This document shows, in pieces, positions 53,010-61,103 of a stretch of 63,134 bases of DNA; position 1 is the stretch's first letter; each line of letters opens with the position of its first letter. The notes below the pieces were generated by a model. The model had not been told where the DNA came from. It did not search any database and saw only the letters and a program-made list of their open reading frames with translations. A program made the position numbers and the translations under genes. This DNA is from Actinomycetes bacterium (lineage in GTDB: Bacteria; Actinomycetota; CALGFH01), in NCBI GenBank assembly GCA_036000965.1, contig DASYUT010000161.1:1-63134 (forward strand). The letters are read 5' to 3'.

Positions 53010-54863
53010 ATGACGACGGTGCCCCTGATCCCTCGCGACGTGCTGTTCGGCAACCCCGAGCGGGTCAGCCCGAGCATCTCGCCTGCCGGCACCCGCCTTG
53101 CCTACCTCGCTCCGGTCGACGGCGTGCTGAACGTGTGGGTCGGCACGGTCGGCGGGGACGACTTCAAGCCGGTCACCGACGACCGCGACCGCGGCATCCG
53201 GGCCTTCTTCTGGGCCCACGACGACCGTCACCTGCTCTACGTCCAGGACCGCGGCGGCGACGAGAACTGGCACCTGTACGCGGTCGACCTCGTGCTCGGG
53301 ACCACCCGCGACCTCACCCCGTTCGAGAACGTGCAGGCGCAGGTGGTCGCGGTCGACAAGCACTTCCCGGGCGAGCTGCTGGTCGGGATCAACAAGGACA
53401 ACGAGCAGCTCCACGACGTCTACCGGGTGGACCTGGCCACCGGCGAGCTCGAGAAGGTCGCCGAGAACCCGGGCTTCGTGGGCTGGCTGGCCGACTCGGA
53501 GCTGCGGGTCCGCTGCGGCGTCGCGCTGACGCCCGAAGGCGGCCTCGCGGTCATGCTCCGGGACGGCGAACAGGCCGAGTGGGAGCCGGCCCTGGTCGTC
53601 GGGCCGGAGGACGCCCTGGGGACGAGCCCGGTCGCGTTCAGCGCCGACGGGCGGGAGCTGCTGCTGGTCACCTCCAAGGACGCCAACGCGGCCCGGGTGG
53701 TCTGCTTCGACCCGGCCGCGCGCTCGAGCCGGGTGCTGTTCGAGGACCCCAGGTACGACGTGCGCGACCTCACCGTCAACCCCGACACCCACCGGCCCGA
53801 GCTGGTCACCGTGCTGCGCGAGCGGGCCCAGATCGAGACGCTCGACCCGGGGCTGGCCGGCGACCTCGAGCGGATCCGCGCCATCCACCCGGGCGACCCC
53901 GCCTTCCTCGGCCGTGACCACGCCGACCGCATCTGGCTGCTGGAGTTCACCGCCGACGACGGCCCGGTGTCGTACTACGCCTACGACCGGGCCTCCGGCG
54001 AGGCCACCTTCCTGTTCGTGCACCGCCCGGAGCTCGAGCGCTACCAGCTCGCCAAGATGGAGCCGTTCTCGTTCACGGCCAGGGACGGGCTCACCGTGCA
54101 CGGCTACGCCACCTTCCCGCCCGGTGCGGGCCGGTCGGGCCTGCCCGCGGTGCTGAACGTCCACGGCGGCCCCTGGGCCCGCGACGTCTGGGGCTTCGAC
54201 CCGGAGGCGCAGTGGCTGGCCAACCGGGGCTACCTGTGCGTGAAGGTCAACTTCAGGGGCTCGACCGGGTACGGCAAGGACTTCCTGAACGCGGGCGACA
54301 AGCAGTGGGGCGCGGCCATGCACGACGACCTGGTCGACGCGGTCGGCTTCGCGGTCGAGCGGGGCTGGGCCGACCCGTCCCGCTTCGCGATCTACGGCGG
54401 GTCCTACGGCGGTTACAGCGCCCTGGTCGGCGCGACCTTCACCCCTGAGGTGTTCCGCTGCGCCGTCGACGTGGTCGGGCCCTCCAACCTCATCACGCTC
54501 ATCGAGTCGGTGCCGCCCTACTGGAAGCCCATGCTGTCGCTGTTCAAGACCCGGGTGGGCGACCCGGACACCGAGGCGGACCTGCTCTGGTCGCGGTCGC
54601 CGCTGTCGCGGGTCGACCGGATCCGGATCCCGATGCTGATCGCCCAGGGCGCCAACGACCCCAGGGTCAAGCAGGCCGAGTCGGAGCAGATCGTGGCCGC
54701 CATGCGCGACAAGGGCATCCCCCACGAGTACCTGCTCTTCCCCGACGAGGGCCACGGCTTCGCCAAGCCCGAGAACCGCCTGCGCTTCTACGCCGCGGCC
54801 GAGCGCTTCCTCGCCGAGCACCTGGGCGGTCGCCACGAGCAGGCTGCGGTCCCGACCGGCTGA
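53010..54863 (+). CDS. S9 family peptidase (prolyl oligopeptidase-like)
   Basis: 617 aa from ATG 53010; the ribosome site is weak. The N-terminal about 350 residues are a beta-propeller of WD/TolB-like strands ([53 protein letters not shown]). The C-terminal hydrolase domain carries [17 protein letters not shown], the nucleophile in [16 protein letters not shown], Asp in [16 protein letters not shown] and His in [14 protein letters not shown], the S9C-type catalytic triad. It cleaves short peptides; no signal peptide is present, so it is probably cytosolic. Confidence 0.93.
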   Translation: MTTVPLIPRDVLFGNPERVSPSISPAGTRLAYLAPVDGVLNVWVGTVGGDDFKPVTDDRDRGIRAFFWAHDDRHLLYVQDRGGDENWHLYAVDLVLGTTRDLTPFENVQAQVVAVDKHFPGELLVGINKDNEQLHDVYRVDLATGELEKVAENPGFVGWLADSELRVRCGVALTPEGGLAVMLRDGEQAEWEPALVVGPEDALGTSPVAFSADGRELLLVTSKDANAARVVCFDPAARSSRVLFEDPRYDVRDLTVNPDTHRPELVTVLRERAQIETLDPGLAGDLERIRAIHPGDPAFLGRDHADRIWLLEFTADDGPVSYYAYDRASGEATFLFVHRPELERYQLAKMEPFSFTARDGLTVHGYATFPPGAGRSGLPAVLNVHGGPWARDVWGFDPEAQWLANRGYLCVKVNFRGSTGYGKDFLNAGDKQWGAAMHDDLVDAVGFAVERGWADPSRFAIYGGSYGGYSALVGATFTPEVFRCAVDVVGPSNLITLIESVPPYWKPMLSLFKTRVGDPDTEADLLWSRSPLSRVDRIRIPMLIAQGANDPRVKQAESEQIVAAMRDKGIPHEYLLFPDEGHGFAKPENRLRFYAAAERFLAEHLGGRHEQAAVPTG

Positions 54864-55244
54864 GGCTCGAGTCCCCTCGCCGCCGACCCCAGCAACGCTC
54901 CGGCGGCCTGCGCGGCGAGGCCTCCTCGGTAGCCAGGCAACACGCCACCGTCACCCTCGACTACGACCTCGCCTGAGCACCGCGGCTCGCCACACAGGCG
55001 CGGGCCCTGGCCGGCCGAGGAGCGCGGCCGAGGCTGCCGCGCCGAGCACCACCAGCGCGGCGGCAGGTAAGCGGCAGTGTACCCGGCAGGCCAGCAGCTT
55101 GCGCGCCGGACGCTGACGCCACCCGGGAGCGGCGGTCGCGCAGCTCCCTTCCCGATCCCGCCGCGGCGGTCCGGACCCACGCCGCCTATCCACAGATGCC
55201 GGCCAGTGGGTGGCGGCGGGATCGGGACGGGGTAGCCTGCGGGC
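54864..55244. other. 381-bp intergenic region
   Basis: Between the S9 peptidase and the HNH gene. No gene with a start and ribosome site is recognisable. A plus-strand stretch at about 54905-54976 ends TVTLDYDLA-stop and might be a gene remnant, but it is too short to assign. The 60 bp before 55245 lack a clear -35/-10 pair. Confidence 0.4.
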
Positions 55245-56729
55245 ATGGACTCGAACACAGTTTCGACAGGGCTGGCGCCGGTGGGGCCGGCGGTGGGGCC
55301 GGCGGTCGGGCGGGCGGGGGAGCCTGCGGCCGGGCTGGCGGGCCAGCCGGTGGGGCTGGCCATGCTGGCCGCCGCGGTCCAGGAGCTGGCCGCCCAGGAC
55401 CTGACCGGCCTGCCCGACGGGGTCGCGGCCGAGCGGGTGCTGGCGCTGCGGGGGCTGCTGGACCGCCTCGAAGGCCAGTGGCTCCGGGAGCTGGCCGCGG
55501 TCGACGCGCGCGGCGCGGCCGGCGCCGAGCGCGGCGGGCGGGCGGCGTCGACGGCGGGCTGGCTGCGGGCGCGGGCCCGGCTGACCGCCGGCGCGGCCTG
55601 CCAGCGGGTCCGGGTCGCGCGGGCGCTGCATCGCGGCCCGCTGCCGGGTACCGCGGCGGCCTTGGCGGCAGGGGCGCTGTCCTACGAGCACGCGGTGGTG
55701 CTGGCCACCGGGACCGGTGACCTGGACGCCCCCACGACGGCACGGGCCGAGCCGGTGCTGCTGGAGGCCGCCCGCCGCCTGGACCCGGGCCGGTTGCGCC
55801 GGGTGGTCGAGCAGCTGCGGGTGGTCGCCGACCCCGACCGGGCCGAGCAGCAGGCGCAGCGCCGGTTCGAAAAGCGCGGCCTGCACGTGGCGGGCACCTG
55901 GCAGGGGATGGTGGCGCTTGCGGGGCTGCTGGACCCCGAGGCGGGGGAGACGCTGCTGCAGGCGCTGGACCCCCTGACCCGCCCCGCCGGCCCGCACGAC
56001 CACCGCACCGGGGCGCAGCGGCGCGCCGATGCGCTGACCGAGCTGGCCCGGCGGAGCCTGGCCGGCGGGCGGCTGCCCGACAGCGGCGGGGTGCGCCCCC
56101 AGGTGACCGTCACCATCGACCTGGCCGCCCTGCTGGGCCGCCCGGGTGCGCCCGGGGTGTTCGGCTGGGCCGGGCCGGTTGGCCAGGAGACGGCCCGCCG
56201 GCTGGCCTGCGACGCCGCCATGACCCGGGTGGTCTGCACCCGCCACCCCACCGCCAACCGTGACCTCACCCCCGGCCCCGACAACCCGCCCACCGGCGCC
56301 AGCCACCCGCTGGTCGACGGCCAGACGCTGACGGCCGGCGCCGACGACCCGGTCCCCGGCGGCCACGACGAGCTGCTCCGGCGGCTGCGCGAGGGGCTGG
56401 CGCTGCTGCCCCCCGCCCTGGGTGGGGCCCGCTCGCAGGTGCTGGACGTGGGCCGCACCACCCGGGTGGTGCCAGCCGGGCTGCGCACGGCGTTGGCCGT
56501 GCGCGACAAAGGCTGTGTGGTGGCCGGCTGCGACCGGCCCCCGGCCTGGTGTGACGCCCACCACCTGCGGCACTGGCTGCACGGCGGCCCGACCAGCCTG
56601 GACAACCTGGTCCTGGTGTGCCGCGCCCACCACCGTGCGGTCCACGAAGGCCACCAGCACCTCGCCCGTGGCCCCACCGGCCACCACACCCTTACCGGAT
56701 CGCCCCCACCACAACCCACCGCCGCCTGA
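55245..56729 (+). CDS. DUF222/13E12-family HNH endonuclease-like protein
   Basis: 494 aa from ATG 55245. The N-terminal two thirds match the actinobacterial DUF222 region: LRGLLDRLEGQWLRELAAVD, STAGWLRARARLTAGAA, LPGTAAALAAGALSYEHAVV and RLDPGRLRRVVEQLRVVADP. The C-terminal HNH motif is GCDRPPAWCDAHHLRHWLHG followed by TSLDNLVLVCRAHHRAVHE, with the zinc Cys pair and the catalytic HH. This family is abundant and multi-copy in Actinobacteria; its role (nuclease linked to mobile DNA or repair) is not established. It is convergent with sdhB. Confidence 0.9.
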   Translation: MDSNTVSTGLAPVGPAVGPAVGRAGEPAAGLAGQPVGLAMLAAAVQELAAQDLTGLPDGVAAERVLALRGLLDRLEGQWLRELAAVDARGAAGAERGGRAASTAGWLRARARLTAGAACQRVRVARALHRGPLPGTAAALAAGALSYEHAVVLATGTGDLDAPTTARAEPVLLEAARRLDPGRLRRVVEQLRVVADPDRAEQQAQRRFEKRGLHVAGTWQGMVALAGLLDPEAGETLLQALDPLTRPAGPHDHRTGAQRRADALTELARRSLAGGRLPDSGGVRPQVTVTIDLAALLGRPGAPGVFGWAGPVGQETARRLACDAAMTRVVCTRHPTANRDLTPGPDNPPTGASHPLVDGQTLTAGADDPVPGGHDELLRRLREGLALLPPALGGARSQVLDVGRTTRVVPAGLRTALAVRDKGCVVAGCDRPPAWCDAHHLRHWLHGGPTSLDNLVLVCRAHHRAVHEGHQHLARGPTGHHTLTGSPPPQPTAA

Positions 56730-56786
56730 CCCACCCGGCCGCGGCCTGACCCGCCGGCCGCCCCCCTCCGGTTCCTCAGCTGGCTC

Positions 56787-56830
56787 CTGCCGGTGGTGGG
56801 AACGCGCGCTGCCGGTGGTGGGAACGCGCG
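56787..56830. repeat. 2 x 22-bp perfect tandem repeat after the HNH gene
   Basis: CTGCCGGTGGTGGGAACGCG plus CG is repeated at 56787-56808 and 56809-56830, in the convergent gap before sdhB. Confidence 0.93.
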
Positions 56831-56924
56831 GAGGATGCGGCACCGTGCGACGTGTAAGGGCTGACGACGCCGGTCACATGAAGGCCCTCATCGAGGGCTG
56901 CATGGCCCGGGAACGCCCCGCCGC

Positions 56925-57623
56925 CTAGACGCGCCGGAACAGCAGGGCCCGCTTCACCTCCTGGATCGCCTGGGTGACCTTGATGCCGCGCGGGCAGGCG
57001 TCGGTGCAGTTGAAGGTGGTCCGGCAGCGCCAGACGCCCTCCTTGTCGTTCAGCACCTCGAGCCGCTGGCCGGCGCCGCGGTCGCGGGAGTCGAAGATGA
57101 ACCGGTGGGCGTTGACGATCGCAGCTGGCCCGAAGTACTCCTCGTCGGCCCAGAACACCGGGCAGGACGTGGTGCAGGCGGCGCACAGGATGCACTTGGT
57201 GGTGTCGTCGAAGCGCTCGCGCTCCTTCGGCGACTGCAGGCGCTCGCTGTCGGGCGGCTGCCCGTCGTTGATCAGGTACGGCATGACCTCGCGGTAGGAG
57301 CGGAAGAACGGCTCCATGTCCACGGTCAGGTCCTTGGCAAGCGGCAGGCCGCGCAGCGCCTCCACCGTGATCTGGTCGCCCACCTCGCGCACCAGCACCT
57401 TGCAGGCCAGGCGGTTCGCCCCGTTGATGAGCATGGCGTCCGACCCGCAGATGCCGTGGGCGCACGACCGCCGGAAGGTCAGCGAGCCGTCGATGTTCCA
57501 CTTCACGTAGTGGAGCAGGTCGAGGACCCGGTCCATCGGGTCGGCCGGGATCTCGTAGGTCTCGAAGTGCGGGGCCTCGTCCGTCTCCGGGTTGAAGCGG
57601 CGGACCCGCAGGGTCACCTGCAT
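56925..57623 (-). CDS. sdhB: Succinate dehydrogenase iron-sulfur subunit
   Basis: 232 aa from ATG 57623 with AAGGAC upstream. The [2Fe-2S] box is RSCAHGICGSDAMLINGANR with a fourth Cys at LACKVLV. The [4Fe-4S] box is CILCAACTTSCPVFWADEE and the [3Fe-4S] box RCRTTFNCTDACPRGIKV. It relays electrons from the flavoprotein SdhA to quinone. In most Actinobacteria it directly follows sdhA; here about 3.5 kb and four oppositely oriented genes separate the two, so it probably has its own promoter in the 254-bp divergent gap. Confidence 0.96.
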   Translation of the reverse strand: MQVTLRVRRFNPETDEAPHFETYEIPADPMDRVLDLLHYVKWNIDGSLTFRRSCAHGICGSDAMLINGANRLACKVLVREVGDQITVEALRGLPLAKDLTVDMEPFFRSYREVMPYLINDGQPPDSERLQSPKERERFDDTTKCILCAACTTSCPVFWADEEYFGPAAIVNAHRFIFDSRDRGAGQRLEVLNDKEGVWRCRTTFNCTDACPRGIKVTQAIQEVKRALLFRRV

Positions 57624-57660
57624 GGGAGTCCTTCTCCGTGGCTGCGCGGCGTGGGTCCTA

Positions 57661-57696
57661 ACCCTACAGAAGCTTGCGACCCTACAGAAGCTTGCG
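57661..57696. repeat. 2 x 18-bp perfect tandem repeat upstream of sdhB
   Basis: ACCCTACAGAAGCTTGCG is repeated at 57661-57678 and 57679-57696, about 40 bp upstream of the sdhB start, probably in its promoter or leader. Each copy contains AAGCTT. Confidence 0.95.
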
Positions 57697-57877
57697 CGCC
57701 TCTGCGCCAGGTCACGGGCGGGGGCGGGGACTCGAGACCCCGTCACCTCGAAGTCCTTGCCGACTTCGACTCAGCAGACTCCCAGGTGCCTTCCAGGCTT
57801 GTTCCAGCTGCGACGGGCAGGCTTGGGGCCATGCCCGTCGGCCATGCCGGTCGAAGGAGTGTGAGAGGGAGGTTGCT

Positions 57878-58201
57878 GTGGATCACATGCCACTGCCTGA
57901 TGCTGGAACCGACCGGGGCGCTGTGGCCCGGCGAGCCAGGGATGGCACCCGCCGGCCGGGTCGGCGACGCCACCCCGCCGCGCGGTCGCGGGTGGTCGCC
58001 GCTGTGCTGAGCGCGGCGGTCTTCGTCGGTCTGGGCGGCGGCATGGCCGCCCACCAGGCCAGCAGCACGGCGGCCGCGTCCGCGTCGAGCCCGGGCTCCA
58101 CAAGCTCCCAGTCGACCTCGCAGTCGGACACCAGCTCATGGGGGGCCACGCCTGGATCGTCGTCGGCCCAGTCGCCCGTGACCGCCAGCCAGGGGAGTTG
58201 A
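57878..58201 (+). CDS. Small membrane protein with Ser/Thr-rich tail
   Basis: 107 aa from GTG 57878, with GGGAGG upstream. A basic N-terminus leads to one membrane segment (VVAAVLSAAVFVGLGGGMAA) and then a Ser/Thr/Gln/Gly-rich tail containing SDTSSWGATPGSSS. It is the first gene of the plus-strand cassette and lies 7 bp before apbE. In flavin-based extracellular electron transfer systems the partner of ApbE is a flavinylated protein with an S-G-A-T motif; SWGAT is only vaguely similar, so that role is speculative. Confidence 0.6.
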   Translation: MDHMPLPDAGTDRGAVARRARDGTRRPGRRRHPAARSRVVAAVLSAAVFVGLGGGMAAHQASSTAAASASSPGSTSSQSTSQSDTSSWGATPGSSSAQSPVTASQGS

Positions 58202-58208
58202 GGCCGCC

Positions 58209-59396
58209 ATGCCGACCGCGACCACTGCAGGAGCTGAGCTGCGGTTTCGTGCCATGGGCTGCGACGTCCACGTGCTGGTGGTGGGCGGACAGCCGCGCCT
58301 GCTCCAGGTCGCCCGCGAGCGCATCCAGCGGCTCGAGCGGCGCTGGAGCCGGTTCCAGCCGACCAGCGAGGTCAGCCGACTGAACGACCTTGCCGGCTCG
58401 CCGGTGCACGTCTCTCCGTCGACGCTTGGCCTGGTGGAGCACGCCCTGGAAGGCGCGCGCGTCAGCGGCGGACGCTACGACCCGACCGTCCTCGGCGACG
58501 TGCTCCGGGCCGGCTACGACCGCAGCTTCGAGCTGCTCACCGACAAGGCCCCCCGCGGCCGGTCACGGCTCGGCCGAGGCTACGACCGGGTCGTCGTCGA
58601 CCGCGCCCGCCAGACGGTCACCCTGCCGCCGGGCGTCGGCTTCGACCCGGGTGGGATCGGCAAGGGCCACGCCGCCGACCTGTTGGTCGACGAGCTGCTG
58701 TCGCAAGGTGCGGCGGGAGCCTGCGTGAACGTGGGCGGCGACCTGCGGGTCGACGGCAGCGCACCAGGCGGCGGGTCCTGGGTGATCGCAGTCGAGCACC
58801 CCTCGCGTCCCGAGCCGGCCGCGCCCGGCCTGGCTGTTCGACCTCCACCGCTTCCTGGGCGGCCTGGCCCTCGTGTTCACCGGCATCCACGTGCTCGCCG
58901 TAGTCGCCGACAGCTACGTCCACTTCAGTCTGGTCAACGTCTTCGTACCGCTGACCGGCGACTGGCATCCGCTGGCGGTCGCCTGGGGGACCATCGGCCT
59001 CTACCTGCTCCTCGCAGTCGAGCTGACCTCGCTGGCCCGGGGTCACCTGCCCCGCACGCTCTGGCGGCGGGTGCATTACGCCAGCTTCGCCCTCTTCGCA
59101 GCGACAACGGTGCACGCGCTGACCGCAGGGACCGACCGCTGGTCGCCCGCCTTCCTGCTCGCCGCCGTGGCGGTCTGCGGCGCGGTGGCCGTCCTCACCG
59201 CGGCCCGTGCCGCGCGATCGGCCCGGCGCTCCCCGGTCGCGGCGACAGCGAGCCGGCGTCCACCTCAGCAGCCGGCCAGCGACCGCGCCCTGTCCCGAAC
59301 GGCACGACAGCCGACCCCACTGCCTTGATCGCGGCCACGAGGCCGTCTGCGGTGCCCGAGGGCGTCACGAAGCGGCGGTTAGCGGCATTGGCGTAA
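58209..59396 (+). CDS. apbE: FAD:protein FMN transferase (ApbE), 3' part missing and reading into another gene
   Basis: The frame runs 395 codons from ATG 58209. The first about 205 are ApbE: FRAMGCDVHVLVVGGQPRLL, RRWSRFQPTSEVSRLND, GRYDPTVLGDVLRAGYDRSF, GFDPGGIGKGHAADLLVDEL and GACVNVGGDLRVDGSAPGGG, then VEHPSRPEP. After that the frame crosses a junction and reads the ferric-reductase gene in the wrong frame, giving Arg/Ala/Pro-rich sequence. The ApbE C-terminal domain with its Mg2+/Thr site is lost. ApbE links FMN to a Thr of partner proteins. The truncated protein is unlikely to work. Confidence 0.75.
   Translation: MPTATTAGAELRFRAMGCDVHVLVVGGQPRLLQVARERIQRLERRWSRFQPTSEVSRLNDLAGSPVHVSPSTLGLVEHALEGARVSGGRYDPTVLGDVLRAGYDRSFELLTDKAPRGRSRLGRGYDRVVVDRARQTVTLPPGVGFDPGGIGKGHAADLLVDELLSQGAAGACVNVGGDLRVDGSAPGGGSWVIAVEHPSRPEPAAPGLAVRPPPLPGRPGPRVHRHPRARRSRRQLRPLQSGQRLRTADRRLASAGGRLGDHRPLPAPRSRADLAGPGSPAPHALAAGALRQLRPLRSDNGARADRRDRPLVARLPARRRGGLRRGGRPHRGPCRAIGPALPGRGDSEPASTSAAGQRPRPVPNGTTADPTALIAATRPSAVPEGVTKRRLAALA
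58816..59328 (+). pseudogene. Ferric reductase-like transmembrane domain, 5' part missing
   Basis: In a frame one base off apbE, the sequence reads PAWLFDLHRFLGGLALVFTG, IHVLAVVADSYVHFSLVNVF, LTGDWHPLAVAWGTIGLYLL, RRVHYASFALFAATTVHALT, matching the ferric reductase-like transmembrane component, with membrane His residues in HRFLGG, HVLAV and VHYAS. The first transmembrane part is missing; the gene starts abruptly at the apbE junction. The first in-frame GTG is 58873. Its usual neighbours are ApbE and an FMN-binding protein, so the two were once separate genes and an internal deletion joined them. Confidence 0.7.
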
Positions 59397-59635
59397 AGCT
59401 CAGCCTCCCGTCCGCTGAGGAGCCTGGCCTTTAGAGCGTATTTCCGACCTTCGGCCGGTTCTTGTCGATCGTCCTGGCCGCGGGGATGATCCGCGACCCT
59501 GCGGGTCGGGCAACTCGGAGTGGGCATGCGCCGCCCAGGTGGCGAACTTGCGTCACGGGAACGACAGGACTTGCCGCAGGAGTACGGCGTGGACGATTGA
59601 CAAAGACTTGCCTTATGTTCAAACTTACTTGTGCA
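59329..59635. other. 307-bp region between the cassette halves
   Basis: AT-richer than its surroundings. A minus-strand frame (59527 to 59195) reads ARLLSGREAELYANAANRRF but runs into the shadow of the ferric-reductase gene and has no clear start. The last part holds the promoter of the ArsR-type regulator (59597-59625). No other gene is recognisable. Confidence 0.45.
59597..59625 (+). promoter_or_regulatory. Likely promoter of the ArsR-SRPBCC operon
   Basis: TTGACA (59597-59602, perfect -35) is followed 17 bp later by CAAACT (59620-59625), which keeps the two key -10 bases (A at position 2, T at position 6). Transcription would start at about 59632, a few bases before ATG 59636. No SD sequence is present there, so a leaderless mRNA is expected. 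The surrounding AT-rich ACTTG/CAAA steps could be the autoregulator site. Confidence 0.5.
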
Positions 59636-60193
59636 ATGAGGGAGCTACTGTACCTGGACCGGTTCGAGCAGGCCGAGGCGCTGCTCAAGCCCCAACGCGT
59701 CGAGGTGCTGCGGCAACTCGCCGAGCCGCGGTCCTGCACCGAAGTCGGGGCGCAGCTCGGCCAGACGCCCCAGCGGGTCTACTACCACGTCAGGCGGCTG
59801 GTCGACGCCGGCCTGGCCACCCAGGTCGCCGAACGCCGCGTCCGCGGCATCCACGAAGGCATCTACCAGGCCAGCGCCCGCTCCTACTGGCTCTCACCCA
59901 AGCTGGTGGGCACCATCGGCGGCCGCCGCGCCCAGGACGAGCTGAGCCTTGGCTACCTGCTCAACCTGGTCGAAGAGGTCCAGGCCGACCTCGCCGGGCT
60001 CGACCGGACCGCCGCCGAGCTGCCGTCGCTGGGCATCTCCGGCGAGATCCGCCTGCCCCTCCGGCGGCGGCAGGCGTTCCTCGACGAGCTCCGCACCACC
60101 CTTCAGGACCTGTTGACCCGCTACGGCGACGCCGACGGCGACGCCTTCCGCATCGCCCTGGCCTGCTATCCGAAAGGAGAAGCCCGTGAGTGA
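59636..60193 (+). CDS. ArsR-type HTH transcriptional regulator
   Basis: 185 aa from ATG 59636; a longer frame upstream lacks features and would start inside non-coding sequence. The winged helix is VEVLRQLAEPRSCTEVGAQL, then GQTPQRVYYHVRRLVDAGLA (recognition helix) and TQVAERRVRGIHEGIYQASA. The rest is a helical domain typical of ArsR regulators paired with SRPBCC proteins. It probably represses its own operon. It overlaps the SRPBCC gene by 8 bp. Confidence 0.88.
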   Translation: MRELLYLDRFEQAEALLKPQRVEVLRQLAEPRSCTEVGAQLGQTPQRVYYHVRRLVDAGLATQVAERRVRGIHEGIYQASARSYWLSPKLVGTIGGRRAQDELSLGYLLNLVEEVQADLAGLDRTAAELPSLGISGEIRLPLRRRQAFLDELRTTLQDLLTRYGDADGDAFRIALACYPKGEARE

Positions 60194-61103
60194 CGTCTTC
60201 ACCCTCCGTGCACGCATCGCCGCGCCCCCAGGAGCTGTGTACCGGGCGCTGACCGACCCCGCCGCGCTGCGCACCTGGCTGACCGAGCACGCCGAGGTCT
60301 CGCTGCCCGAGGGCCGTTTCGAGTTCTGGGGCCGCTCCACCCCCAAGGGCCAGCCCGGCCGTCAGCGCCTGCTGGCCGCCGAACCCGACCGGCTGCTGCG
60401 CCTGGCGTGGCTGCTGGACGGCGACGAGACGACCACCGAGATCCTCCTGGAGCCGGACGGGCGGGACGGCACCGTGCTGACGCTCACCCAGACCGGCGCG
60501 CCGACGTTCGAGGAGCTGCTGGCGGGGACCGGCCGGGTCCCCCTCCACGACTTCTGGCGGCTCTCCGTCGCCAACCTCGCCAACCACGTCGAGGGACGCG
60601 ACCTCGCCCCCAAGCGCGACTTCAGCCACGCCCGCCGCGACGAGGCCCGTGTCGACCTCACCATCGACGCCCCGCCTGAGCAGGTCTACGCCTCCCTCAT
60701 CGAGCCCGAGCAGCTCAACCGCTGGATCGCCGGCGATGCCGCGGCCGACCCGCGGGTCGGCGGCCACATCACCTTCAGCCCGGGCGACGCCCCGCTCAAG
60801 ATCCTGGAACTGGAGCCCAGCCGGACGCTGGCCTACACCTGGCCGTCGGGCGACCGTCCCGACACGGTAGTGCGCTGGGAACTGGAGGGCTCCGCCGGCA
60901 GGACCCACCTGACCATCGTCCACAGCGGCTTCACCAAGGACGGCGACGCCGACCAGACCCAGGCCGGCTGGCACGCCTTCCTCGCCGAGCTCAAGCGCAT
61001 GCACGAACTCGGCCCGGCCTGGCGCCCCATCCAGTTCGAGCTGCCCCAGCAGCCCGCCGGCCTGCTCGCCAACCCCGTCCACCAGCAGGAAACACGCTCC
61101 TAG
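60186..61103 (+). CDS. Tandem SRPBCC (AHSA1-like) domain protein
   Basis: 305 aa from GTG 60186 with AAAGGAGAAG upstream, overlapping the regulator stop. Two AHSA1/SRPBCC folds: residues about 5-140 ([36 protein letters not shown]) and 150-290 ([53 protein letters not shown]). ArsR-SRPBCC pairs are common; the SRPBCC part binds small hydrophobic ligands, and its substrate is unknown. Its stop TAG lies in CTAG (61100-61103), shared with the sdhA stop on the other strand. Confidence 0.9.
   Translation: MSDVFTLRARIAAPPGAVYRALTDPAALRTWLTEHAEVSLPEGRFEFWGRSTPKGQPGRQRLLAAEPDRLLRLAWLLDGDETTTEILLEPDGRDGTVLTLTQTGAPTFEELLAGTGRVPLHDFWRLSVANLANHVEGRDLAPKRDFSHARRDEARVDLTIDAPPEQVYASLIEPEQLNRWIAGDAAADPRVGGHITFSPGDAPLKILELEPSRTLAYTWPSGDRPDTVVRWELEGSAGRTHLTIVHSGFTKDGDADQTQAGWHAFLAELKRMHELGPAWRPIQFELPQQPAGLLANPVHQQETRS

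Noticed and set aside
57878-58201. Flavinylated FMN-binding partner of ApbE
   Set aside because: The protein has no FMN-binding domain; SWGAT is not the S-G-A-T/S flavinylation motif. Left as a small membrane protein.
59195-59527. Minus-strand frame with ARLLSGREAELYANAANRRF as a TnpB or other gene fragment
   Set aside because: No catalytic or family motif can be recognised, there is no ribosome site, and the C-terminal half is antisense to the ferric-reductase fragment.
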